From Ectocarpus siliculosus (Eukaryota; Sar; Phaeophyceae; Ectocarpales; Ectocarpaceae): a stretch of DNA of 64,000 nucleotides. A program made the position numbers and the translations under genes. Where the stretch lies: NCBI GenBank assembly GCA_000310025.1, contig FN649736.1:2136638-2200637 (forward strand), given 5' to 3'. The notes under the pieces are model-generated. The model was not told where the DNA came from. It searched no databases and was given only the letters and a program-made list of their open reading frames with translations. Every line of letters begins with the position of its first letter. The first letter of the stretch is position 1. Positions 38,001-50,400 of this stretch are shown here, piece by piece.

Positions 38001-41000
38001 GCTTTCAAGACTACAACACGGCGAGCAACCTACCCTCAGTGCTATCGTGATGCATGCTTAGGAGGTGCCCTAATGATGTGGTTCGATGGTGTCATCGACT
38101 AACTCTACGGTATCGATACTTGTACTACAGTACTCTGTTCAATCGCCAACCGCATTTACGGTTGTATCCGAGCATGGATCACTGGACGGATTCCGCGAAA
38201 CGGAGTTGTAGAGGTATAAGCTCAATGTCGAACACGCCGTGGAGACCTCACGCCGTATCTCTATCGGAGAATGTGGGTCGGGTGTACGGTGCCTCCATCC
38301 ATTGAGCAGTTTCTCGTCATCCAGCGATAGACAAAATAGACTGTATTGTACCATAGAAGTACAGTCTACAACGCACAATCAATAAAACACGAACGTGGCA
38401 CGAATAGGGTGTGACTTCAGTGAGGATGTGGCATTGCACGGGTTCTTCAACATGCTCGTGATTTTTGGTGATACATATAGCACGCAAGACGACAGAATCA
38501 ATCACTGCTTGATCTTGTATACAACTGTTACAGTTCGAACCAGAATCTGATTCGAAGACGATCGTCGCTGTATGTAGTTTGACCCCAAAAGTTGCCGCTC
38601 AAGCCATCGAACTTCTCTCATTGATTACTTTCATTTGTTGGCGTCGTCATTTTTCGGCTTCTAGGCCACGCGTCTGGGGAGAGAGACATAATATGGAATG
38701 TACGTCATCTCGCCAGCCACTTTTTTGGGTCGACAACATCCATGGCAGGTAGGTTCAGTTTTTTTTTTTATTGCCTCCACCCAGAAAGTTGCAAGAACCC
38801 AGGATGGTGCCCATCCATCCGGATTTTCAGACCCAAAACGTTCACCGCTGGTGAACCTAGACGACATAACCGGCGAGTGGGACCTGAGTTCTTGACATAT
38901 CGCTCCCGTCAAGGGCTCCCAGCAACCCTACGCTGAAGGGCTTGCTATTCTGCACGCTGACTGTTGATGGTCGCTCGGCACGCGTGAGTGAAATAACATA
39001 CCGCATCACACCAAGCACGGAGACGCCGAAACAGGCCAAACCGCGACGAGACAGCAAAAAGAGCCGCTTTTTATCAGAGAGGGGAGGACACCGCAACTGA
39101 TTTCTCGCTCCCTAGGCCACCGATCGAAGACAGACCGGCCAGGGTATGCTCTCTATTCTTTGCTCACTGCCTGAGTAGATTTGATTAGCAGCACGTCTCT
39201 CAATCGACAGAGAGAAGAATGCGCGTGGTGTTGTTGCATTTTCGAACTGTGACTTTTTCGGCTCTGCTTCACTTGAGAATAGACCGATTTGTTGAAGACC
39301 TGAAAACAGCTTGCATCGGACAGCTTGTGCACACGCAGACGACGATTTCGAATGATTGGATCGACGAGCTGTTGAGCAAATCTACTCCGGCAGAGAGTAA
39401 AGAACAGAGAGCACACCCTGACCGGTCTGGCTTCGATCGGTGGTCTCCCCAGAAATCAGTTGCGGTGTCCTCCCCTCTCTGACAAAATGAGGCTCTTTTT
39501 GCTGTCTCGTCGCGGTTTGGCCTGTTTCGGCGTCTCCATGCCCGGTGTGATGCGGTATGTTTTTGTACGCACGCGTGTCGAGCAACCATAAACAGCCAGC
39601 GTGCAGAAGAGCAAGCCCTTCAGCGTAGGGTTGCTTAGAGCCCTTGACGGAAGCGATACGTCAAGAACTCAGGTCGCACTCGATGATCATGTCGTCTGGG
39701 TTGATCTACACCCACCCCCCCAGAATCCGCCCGACGAACCCGGTTCACTGTAAGGACGGCCGCACTTTTTTCCAGCCCGAATTTTGCCGATTCTGGAAAG
39801 TAAGTGATGTTTTGGGGATATGGAATCCAAATGTATAGGAATCAGCCTGAGGACCATTCACACGAAAAATGCTCATTTTCGATATAATACATAATGCAGT
39901 GGAATGTTCAAACCCTTCGCCACTCCGAAGAACCCGCAAGCAGGCGTTAGGTCGTTCCGCAAAAGCAACCCACATACGCGAACATGATCGCTACTCTAGT
40001 AGTCAAGAGTACGGAGACGCGATCATGCCTTGACTGATTGGCGACGACGCCCGGGTATGTATGTTCTTCAAAGGGAAGCGATCCTTCCTTGTGCTTGAAG
40101 GAACAAATCACAGCCAGCAGAGGCCACGATAATGTTTTGGTGTATGTAGGTTCGAAATGAATGGCGTGGAGTGTTTTGTGACACAACACCGTTCCTGTCA
40201 TTTCCGTGCCCGGTGGAGCATGAAATTTCACTCCGTGCAAACTGATTCACTCTTTTGGGGGCACGTTGAGTGCTTATCGCGTCTCTCTTCATACCGATCG
40301 GACAGTATTCATTTCTAATCACGTTCAGGTTTTCAAGCGTCACTTCACTCCGGCGTTCGGTGAAGCTGTCGTCCTCGTTTGCGATGTCAACTCTGCAAGG
40401 AAGGTGAAAGCCGAGATCACGGGGCCTGGGCATCGTGTGAGAACGTATCATACGTTGGTGACGTCTCTCACAGTTGTTGCGATTGTGTGTGCTTCGCACA
40501 GAATGGAAGTACAGCTTGCTGAACAAAACTTGTCTACTCCTCAAAAACAACAAAGCACAATAGACACATCGTCATTGGAACTCGCATGACTCCTACCTAC
40601 ATTCCCCCACGACATGCTTCATCCAAGAAAATATCGACGGCCATTTCGTGACGAAATATTAGAAGCAAGGATTTGCGTATATTTAGAAGAGTACACTACA
40701 GCATGTGCCAACTGGTCCGCTTTCCAGATAACCCGAACTCAACGAACGCTCTCGCCCAGTCAAGGTAAACTCCAAACAACCCATCGTCAATGGAACACTT
40801 CGTGTAGAGCACTAACGCTATCGTCGTTTTCTCTCACCACTACAAACGCTCTCCAACGACAATACTGTTGGAACTTCGCCAACCTTGTTCATGTACGTAG
40901 CATCACATCACACCTACCCGGGTAGGAAATTGTACAGTCATGTATACAGTGCACTCGCCAGTCCAACAGCCACCCACCCACCCCGTTATAGCAAAACGTA

Positions 41001-42300
41001 CGTGATCAACGAGCATCCGGCAGTATGTCCTTTGACGAACTGGACACGCAGGTTGCGCTCTTTACTGAGAATGCAACTTGACCTCGCTCTATTTTGGCAA
41101 GTCGACGTGCAACAACAACAACAACCACCGTCACTTTCTCCCTGGGTCTTCAGGTATGACCAGGCGTAAAATACAACAAGGAGGACAACGACATGTGGAT
41201 CTCTTGTGCGTCCGAAACCACCGCACACTTACGATGCGCTGAACGGCACTACCTCCTTTGTACGTGCGTTGGTGAGGGGGGGGAGTGGACGTGTGAAGGC
41301 GGCGTGCGCCAGGTGTGTGGTAGAAACCACAAGCGATACAGATAGACTATATGCCATGCGGAGCTAATACTCGCAGTAAACGATACAAAAAACAGCCCCC
41401 CCTCCCTCTCACTTAAATGTAGTGCACACGAACAGGGGTGCTGGTGTGTACATTCGTGGCTGAGATCATCAAACTTTCACTCTTCTTTTCACGCATTACC
41501 TTACGTGGTTGCCTACGGGCCACACACGACTTTCGGACCGAAGCACCCAACGGCTACCGCGAAATGGTGCCGGCCGACTTAAGTCCTCTTGCACAGTTGC
41601 ACAATGTGGGCCATCCCTGCTGCACGCGCCCACTGTCAATAGAGCGGCCACGGCACAAGATACGAGATGCGTCGTGTGCCTACAAAATCACAGAAATGCC
41701 AGAATGGATCACGCAGCTACATGAGTGAATTCTATCCCACTCTCCCCTCTATGTCCCAAGCGACAAACCGGGCCTGATGATGGTACATGTAGTAGATCGC
41801 CACAACTCAAACCATCCCTTTTTCCTCTCTCTCTACCGAAAGGTCCAGAGACTGAATGTTCAAGACAATCGAGGCGACAGCCTGAAAAAGCAAAGAACAC
41901 GAAACAGAGTCTCGAGCTTGAATACCATCTATGAAAACTAGAACACGATCGTAGACCAATCATGTCTTCGTGATATAAACTGCCAGGCCTGCTGGATGCC
42001 TGGGTTGATGACGTGGTCGGTGGTGGTTTTCTGCTCAGCAGCTGGGTCGTTGTGTAGGTCGCTCTTGCTTAGCGGTAGTCACCCTCCATCGGGCGGCACT
42101 GTGATTGAGGGAGGGAGAGAAGATGGCCGGGTGTTAGGGGGGAGAGAGGCTCGATTTGACCGCATTTTCGACTGCAAAACTGGTATTTAATTGCCTTCAC
42201 AAAAAACGGGGGGAAATCCACCCTACGTAGTTGGCTTGTGACCCGTCAGTTGGAGCAGTACGGACATTAGAAGGTACATAGCGGAGACCGGAAAGGTATA
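35020..42300. other. No assured gene; unidentified frames
   Basis: The longest frame here is 37011-37667 (plus, 218 codons), rich in Pro, Arg and Cys and matching nothing I recognise. Neighbouring frames at 36483-36894 start with a basic segment (RRRRAPVAKVKKPKPKP) and show apparent frame changes, as in an old mobile-element remnant. Several pieces elsewhere (38.1, 40.3, 41.5 kb) are open but without splice-consistent partners. The inverted repeat at 38.8-39.7 kb is listed separately. Nothing else is claimed. Confidence 0.4.
38845..39710. repeat. Foldback-like inverted repeat, about 330-base arms
   Basis: The left arm (about 38845-39180) and right arm (about 39365-39710) are reverse complements with scattered differences, around a spacer of about 190 bases. 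Landmarks are GACCTGAGTTCTTGAC against GTCAAGAACTCAGGTC, AGGGAGGTT-like and AGCAACCCTACGCTGAAGGG blocks against CCCTTCAGCGTAGGGTTGCT, and the GAGAGGGGAGGACACCGCAACTGATTT block against its complement. No transposase frame is visible in the spacer. It may be a foldback or MITE-type element, or an inverted duplication. Confidence 0.8.
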
Positions 42301-42309
42301 TAATGTGAA

Positions 42310-42310
42310 G

Positions 42311-42346
<36 letters not shown>

Positions 42347-42347
42347 T
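42310..42347. repeat. (AAC)n microsatellite
   Basis: About twelve perfect AAC/ACA units just beyond the stop codon of the LPMO gene. On the transcribed strand it would read as (GTT)n in the 3' UTR or flank. A similar tract lies at 62839-62884. Confidence 0.95.
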
Positions 42348-42382
42348 AGACTTACTGTCCCTCATTCGTGCTTGCAGATATT

Positions 42383-42712
42383 TCAGCGACCATCTTTTCG
42401 TGACGCACGCCACCGGCATAACTGGTGGGACACCCGAGAGGTTTCCAAGCACCAAAAAAGACAACCAGGCCAGACGAAGAAATGACGCCCGTCCTCTCAC
42501 CTGCGAGTAGCAGGTGCTCTTGCCCATGAAGACGCACTCAAGACCCTCTTCGCAGCAGGTGGAACCGGTCCAGCCGTCGCCACCGCACTGCTCCCACGCT
42601 TCCACAGGCTCGCCCGAGCACTCTCCGGTCGGAGCGGTCGACACAGGGGCGGGGGTGTCCCCGGCGACAGGTGCGGCGGTTTCAGGCGATGGGGTGGGAG
42701 CGGGGAAGTCGC
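42383..42712 (-). other. C-terminal CBM1 (fungal-type cellulose-binding) domain
   Basis: After a PAPTPSPETAAP linker the reading is VEAWEQCGGDGWTGSTCCEE, then CVFMGKSTCYSQ, matching CBM1 (QCGG.GWTG...C....C.....YSQC). The Trp, Phe and Tyr of the flat binding face are present. The last Cys is supplied by the final exon as QLC rather than the usual QC, if the acceptor at 42421 is right. Reading through the donor instead gives QV and no last Cys. Twelve residues after the junction a TGA ends the protein. CBM1 is usual in fungi and oomycetes and is known to bind crystalline cellulose. Confidence 0.8.
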
Positions 42713-44457
42713 CTGCGGGTAGAGTTGGAGCGAAGGTGGAGGAGTCGTGGTAACGAATCAACAGCGAAGGGGCGTAGGGGACGAATGAGAAAAAAGGGTG
42801 CAGAGCGAACGCGGTGGGACACACGTCTGACTCCGTACGCCACCGCTGCACAGCGACAAGCCAGCCGCCAGGCTATTGGTGCAAACCATAAGTACTATTA
42901 TAGACACAATCATCGTTTTCGCCACCCTGCTTACCGCCGATGACACACGGGGCCTCTCCGCACGGCCTGTTGGCGTCGAGGACAGCGGTCTCGCAGCACT
43001 CGTCAGACCCGAGCTCCAGGTCCGAGGCCACCGTCGAGCACCCGTCGCCTCCGCACTGGCCACAGGCCGCGACGCAGCACGCCCCCTTGGAGGTCTCGAT
43101 GCCGGGGACGCCGTTGCTGCACGTGGACGTCGTCGGCATCGACCCCCCCGGGGAGGTGGGCGCGCTCGTGGCTGCCGCCGTGGGCTCCTCGGTCCCGACC
43201 GGCGAGCGAGTCACGGGGGGCGTGGTCGGAGCCTCCCCCGTGGCGGTGGGGGCCATCGTCGGGGTGTCCGGCGAGTCGGTCACCGGAGCTGTGGTGGGGG
43301 CTTCGCCGCCGTTGTCGTACTTGAACAAGCTGTAGGCATCGTATCCACCTTTTTGGGGGGGGAAAAGGTTTTAACAGCGGGGAAGAGGGGATAAAACGGG
43401 GGGGGGGGGGGGGGGGGGGGTGAGGCGATCGGATCGGACTGGTTTGCTCCAGGAAACAAGAACGTGAGAACGACGGGCGGGATGATCAACGCCAAGAGCA
43501 TCGGCTCGGATGAAAAACGGCCGGCGAGTTTCAACGAACAGCTGACCCTCGTCCACCGCGCATTACCAGCAGCAAGAGAACCAAGCGCACTGCTGTGTAC
43601 ACGACACCAAAACCCGACTGGAGCGAACGCACTCACCGCAGGCAACCGTGCCGTCTCCCGAGCAGGCCATGTGGCACACTCCCTCGCCGTGGCGCTCGTA
43701 GTCGGCGTCGTCGTCGCTCGTACCGCACCAGCACTCGCTCGAGAACTGTCATGTCGGGATTGTTTTGGTTCGGTCACACGAGGAGGTACTGACCACATAC
43801 ACCGTCGGGACACCAACGATTTCGCTTGGTGACTCTCGAGGCCCGCGAGAAGGGCACATATTCTGCAGTGATGGGTATATATGTCAGACGAGCTTGCAGA
43901 TAGATCTGTCGGCGCGTGAGTACCAAAACATACGAACATGCAACACACGAACGATGCACGCAAACGTACACACAAGGCACGTCCTTCCCCCATCACATCC
44001 TGTCACGGGGTCCCACATCACATGACGGCCTTAACAAAAACGTTTTCCAGTCTTCGGCCAAACTGAGACTGACGCCTTTTCACTGGCCAGCAGGTACGTA
44101 CATGTAATAGCGTGGTCGATGATTACAGTAAAACACAACACACGGACACACACACACACCTGAGTGTCTTTGATCCAGAGAATCGATTAATTTCCCCCAT
44201 GCCGCCCCCTCACGGGGTCCCAGTCAATGGCATATAGAAGTGTTTCGTGTTTTCAACCGCACTAAGACTGACGTATTTTCGTTGATCAGCCGGTTAGCGC
44301 GGTCGATGCTAATAATAAAGACACACACACACACACTCACACACACACTCACTCACTCATTCACTCACACACACGCACACTGTTTTCAACCGCACTAAGA
44401 CTGACGTCTTTTCATTGGTCAGCCGGTTAGCGCGGTCGATGCTAATAATAAAAACAC

Positions 44458-44493
<36 letters not shown>

Positions 44494-47400
44494 CTGGGTG
44501 CCGTAGTACGGAGCGTCCTTGTCCGCGCAGTGCTCGCGGCAGACCGCCGCGGTCATGTCGTCGCTGGAGATCATGTCCGACAGCACGCGGTCGCCCTTGT
44601 TGTCGGTGTAGCAGCCCACGTACTCCTCGTCCTCCGGCGCGGGGGCCCACGAGAGCCTGTAGAGGTTGAAGCTGTGAACACCGCCGCAGGTCTCACTCTA
44701 TTGGTGAGGAGAATTAATTTATTGAGGAGGGAGGGGGGGAGGGAGGGAGGGGGAGGGGGGGAGGGGTCAGGGCTAGCCTACCAGCAGGGTGGTGGGGGGA
44801 AGAGGGCTCGGGGAGCGGGGTTGCGTGCCCGCGGTCTAGAGGGTTCATTTTGGCCTATTGAGGCAGAAAATAAAAACAAAAGTGCACCGCATGCGCCAAC
44901 ATGTACATGTCGTAGCCGTTGCGAGGTGTCACGTACGTTGTGGCTGGTTGTTGGCCTAGCGTATTCCAGGTCATCGTCGTTAACACTACCTGAAGAGGAA
45001 GTACTACATGGCACCGCACAGGTAAAACACGCACGGTCGGTGGCACGCCACTGAGGAGACCGCCGCCTTTGACCTCATCAGTCAACAGCATCAATATTGC
45101 GCTGCAGAGAAGGGAGGTTTTTGGAGCGCCGTGTCGTCGATGTTGTGCCACCCACCTCGTCGCCTCTGCAGGGGTAGTCGCAGACGCCTGTGTCCCCGTG
45201 GCGGTCGTAGTCCAGGCTGCCGTCCCTCGAGCACCAGCACTCCACTCCCCACTGGGTCGCCATGTAGGCGGCGCCCTTCGTCGAACACGTCTCATAACAC
45301 AACTGCGTATCAGGGAAGGCAGGGAGGGGCAAAGGGCCAACCCCCAAGGGTGAGACAAGCCACAGCAGTAAGGCCAAAGTTTCCCCAACGACGATGTGGC
45401 TTGAAGCGTTCGTTCCAAGCGTTTCCGGTTCCCGTCACAAATAAATGGATTTCGCCGTTTCGCTTTTTGCGGAAGGTTCGAGCACCTCCTCTATACGATC
45501 GATACGTTCACGCACGCCCCGAATACACCTCTCGATGAGATGAAAGACGAAAAAGAAAAACTAACCTCGGCGGTCATGTCGCCGGAGATAAGCCCGCTCC
45601 TCTGCAAGACGCGGTCCGACTGGCTATCTTGGAAGCACCCCACGTGTTCGTAAGCGCCGGGTCTGCCTCCAGGCTCACTTTCGGAGAAGTCGTCCGAGGA
45701 GGAAGAGTCTTTCCGTTCACCATCGTCGGACGGACCCAGTTGGTCGTTATTGGTCGTGGAGAAAAGCATCGGGCGAGAGGGAAGAAGAGAGGGAAAGTGT
45801 GGGAAGCAATAAGTTGAGCCATCTCTGTGTTTGCGCTGACTCAAGTACAGCAGAAGGCCGTGCCTAATTATTTACGTGCGATAACCCGCGAGCGACAGGA
45901 AAAACAACAATGGTATCATGGGATGAGGCAAGTAGTTCCTTGTCCATCGAAAATAGATAACTGGTAGATGCCCCGAGGGCGGTGCCCGTCTGCAATAGTA
46001 AACTGATCTGCGCCGTGCGGGTAGAAGCAACGTGTGCGTTACCAGGTCGTTCCTCCTCCTTCCGCATAACGGCCCAATAACTAGTTACGTATTTTCGCAT
46101 CGCTCCACGCGATTGCAGCGGTGTGCAGCTGGTTTGTTTTTGCCCGCCCGAAAGGTTAGGACACCACTCCCCACAGCAACAGAATGAAAGCTCTCTCACC
46201 ACCAGAGGCGGGCTCGGCAGTGGGGGCCATGACGGGCTCAGCAGTCGGAGCCATCACCGGCTCAGCAGTCGGGGCCATGACGGGCTCAGCAGTCGGAGCC
46301 ATCACCGGTTCAGCAGTCGGTGCCATGACGGGCTCGGGAGTCGGACCCATCGCCGGCATTTCGGTGGCGGGTGCTGCGGTAGGTTCCGGCGTCGTTTCTG
46401 CATTGAAAGAGGATAGAGCGGCGCGATACACACTACGTCAGGGGCAGGAAGAACCATCCGTGTGACCACAAACAAACAGTGACGCGTGACGCGAGCTTGC
46501 CGGATGTGTGTCAGGACGACACGAAGGTGGGCGCCTTCAGCAGCGCAAGAGCAATGAACCTTACAGCACAGCACTAGTTTTCTCGCGACCTTGCTTGATA
46601 AACAATTGTGAGATCCCGCCCCCAGTGACAACCACAAAATCAACAGGGCGGCGTTGTCATCACGCACCGTCGAGGACACAAGGGGCTTCTTCCGACACGC
46701 TGCACGAGACTCCGGTGGAACGCACGCCCGACTGGCAGCAGGACTCGGCCCCGTAGTCGGGACGGCCCACGGTGGAGCATCCCTCGCCGCCGCACTGCTT
46801 GCAGCCGACCGGGCAACAGACGGCGCCGTCGGAGGACTCGATTCCGCGGATGCCGGTGCTGCAAACAACGACTGGTTGGGGTCGGGGTCGGTGGTGGGGT
46901 TTAGGGTGCGGGTACGGTTAGGGGTTGGGGTGAGGGGAGTCGTGGGTGGCTGTTGTGGTCGGGAAAGGCAGCATATACCCCTAAAAACGGACGGCAGGGC
47001 TTCTGCTACCGGACTGACCAAAAAACGCCCCGACACAGCCGAGACGACGAGACCACCTTCCACAAGGAAGCGCGTCTACTCTCGTCGTCGTGTCATAAAC
47101 TGCTGTACACGGCGCGTTTGCTCGCCCGAACAAAACCGACATCATGATCGACAACCAAGCGCGGTTTCTCACCCTCGTCGGTGGGAGCCATCACCGGCAT
47201 TTCCGAAGGCGCTGGTGGTGCGTCTACCGGGGAAGGCGTGGGAGTGTCTGCCGGAGCTGGCGTGGGGTCGTCGACCGGTGCAGCCGACGGGGGGTCTACC
47301 GGAGCAGCCGTGGGTGGGTCTACCGGAGCAGGCGTCGGCGGGTCTACCGGAGCTGGCGTGGGAGGGTCTACCGGAGCCGGCGTAGGTGGGTCGACCGGGG

Positions 47401-50400
47401 CAGGCGTGGGAGGGTCGACCGGTGCAGGCGTCGCGGGTCTCTCCGTGGGCATAACAACGGGCATTTCTGTCGTGGCCGGGGTCGGTGGCGGCGCTGAGCC
47501 GTCTGGATAAAACAGTGGGAGGCAGGCGAGCGGGGTGTGTAAGACAGGATGCGTTGGCCGCTTCCGATATGAAGCGCCATTGTTCCTATTCCTGATGTAA
47601 GGGACGTGCCGGCAGAGCCAGCAACGGATGGCTGTTCAGTTCGGAACAGGCAGTGAGTGGTGTGTACAAAATGGACCCACAGCCGTTCGCAGCGGGTCAC
47701 AGCAGGAAGAGTTCGTCGTCTCGGGGCGGGCACATGTGCTGAACGAAATTTTCACAGCAACAGCAGCAGCAACGATGCGAACACCAACCTGGAGGAGCGG
47801 CGGCCCCGCGAGGGAGGGGGCACCGGTACATCGCACCATACAAGGGGGAGGGCCCAAATGACTTGAGACCCACGTGCGGATGGATGTTTGCGACTAGGCT
47901 GGCTATCTAGTCTAGTCAGACGGAAAAGCAAAAACAAGCAAGCCCCAAAAAATGAAAAAAAAGGCCTCCCTCACTGTCGACGTAGCAGGGCGCCGCGAGG
48001 GCTGTCGAGCAGAGCTCGCCGTACTCCTCGATTCGGACCGCGCAGCAGTTGTCCTCGCCCAGGCCGCCGCCGAACTCGGCGCAGCCGAAGCCGCCGCACG
48101 CCTCGCACTCCGCATGACAGCACGAATCGCCGGACTGGATGCCCGGGAAGCCGTTGGAGCACACTTCGCGGTAGGGGGGGAACAGACACGTGTACGAACG
48201 ACGGGGGGGGGTGGCAAGACTGGGGGTTGAGCCAGAAAATCCCGCCGACAGCAGTTCAGAGACTTTCATTCGTCGAGAACGGGGTGCATTGTCCACAAGC
48301 GAGGGCGCAGAAGGGCGTGTGTGGCCCAGTTATTGAGTGCCTCGTGGTACACTATGGTGATATGCGCACAGACCAGGTACAAGCGTTTGGACAATGAAGT
48401 CACTATCTCGTTGGTCGACACGTACCAAAAGGTTTTCTACCGTGGTGTGTGAAGCTAGTTGCTTCCTCCCAAAAGGCTAGGCTAGGGTACCCTCGCTCCC
48501 AAAAGGCTAGGACAGGATACCCTCCCTCCCAAAAGGCTAGGCTAGGTTACCCTCCCTCCCAAAAGGCTAGGATAGGGTACCCTCCCTCCCAAAAGGCTAG
48601 GCTAGGGTACCGCCCCCACAGAGACAGGCTTACAACGACACCACTCACCGTCACCAGTGGGCTCAGAGACGGGCTCGGCAGTGGGGGCCATGACGGGCTC
48701 GGGAGTCGGAGCCATCGCCGGTTCAGCAGTCGGTGCCATGACGGGCTCGGGAGTCGGACCCATCGCCGGCATTTCGGTGGCGGGTGCTACGGTCGGCTCG
48801 GGCGTTTCTAGCATGAGCAAGGACGAGGAAACAGGGAAGAACGTGGCATACGTATGATGTCTGGGACCGAAAGAAAAAGCCATCCGTGTGACCCCCGAGG
48901 TACAAATACGGTGACGTCATGCGAGAACTTTCCGCGCCCTCATCTTGATTTTCCCGTCGGGAGCACCAAAACATTGACCGCCGCGAAAAGAGACGGGGGG
49001 GAAACAATATTCGAGAAAGCATTTGAAGATTTTTTCATTCGTGCTCCGCTAAGCAACAAGTCGCCAGACCTGGCTCTCGTCTCTGTACACGCCATAGCCC
49101 CAGCGGCAACCCACAACACCGCCGAATGAAAGAGCCGGGAACGAGAAAACTGGGAGACGTCAGAAATAACATTCGGGCAACATGCAAGCACGATTGACTC
49201 ACCGTCTTCGTCATCGTACCAGAACGAGAACGAGAAAGACATGGAGGGCGAAGGGGTCTCGGTGGGCGAAAGTACGTCTGCGTGTTTGGGCGGAAACAAG
49301 CGGGGGCAGCGGGGAGAAGTTGCATGAGTATCAGCAGAGGGGCAGAGCAGAGGCGGAGGGCGAGGGACACCGGGGAAAAAAAGGGCGCGAGATGAGGCAA
49401 CACAAGGCGTTCGTGAGAGAGGGCATTGTTGGACGAGTCGTTGTTCGTGTGGCGACCACGGTGGATTGCACGATTGGTTTACTTGTTGTTGGAGGTGACG
49501 GAAAAGAAGGTTCGACAACTCAAGCCGATGGTACCGCACGTTGGCGCTGAGCTAGCGGACGGGCTTCTTCTCTTCGTCTAATTTGGCGCTTGTTCTCCCA
49601 AATCAACACCCTTCGGGGGAAAAAGCTGATGAAAAGAAACACAAAAGAATCACGGCAAGAGGAACACGTGGAGGATGAAGAGGGCTGCGTTGTCAAGACG
49701 CACCGTCGAGGACACAGGGGGCTTCTTCCGACACGCTGCACGACACTCCGGCAGATTGAACGTCCAACTCGCAGCAGGACTCGGCGCCGTATTCGGGCAG
49801 GCCCACGGTGGAGCATCCCTCGCCGCCGCACTGCGTGCAGTTGATTGGGCAACAGACGGTGCCGTCGGAGGACTCGATTCCGGGGATGCCGGTGCTGCAC
49901 ACAATGACTGGATGGGGTCGTGGGTAGGGTAGGGTGGGGTGGGGTGGGGTCAGGGTTTGGGTTGGGGTGAGGGGTGTCGTGAGGACAAACTAAATAGGGG
50001 GCTCGATGCCAGAGAAAATGCTGCCGTCGTGTGTGATGGTTGTGGTGGAGAATGGCAGCATCCGGAAAGGGACGAGCAAAACCACCATGGCAAAAAAAAG
50101 TGAAGAAACATTTCGGATACAAAAGAAGAGTGGTGAGAGAGGAAAATGAAGGCGCAGCAGCGTGTACGCAGGGAAACGAAATGAACGGACATTGGCAAAT
50201 GAATATCGTGAGACTTGCACCCAGTGATTGTGAAGCAAGAAGTGACCGCGAAGGACGCGTAACTTTCAGGGCATCTCCTAACCGCCGGCCAAGTATCCGA
50301 CAAAGCCGAAAAGAGGAGATCGCTTCAAATGGAAGTGCGTTGAATCTGGTCGTCGTATCGTACAATAAGCGTACATCACTCGCCTGAGCAAACGCGACAT

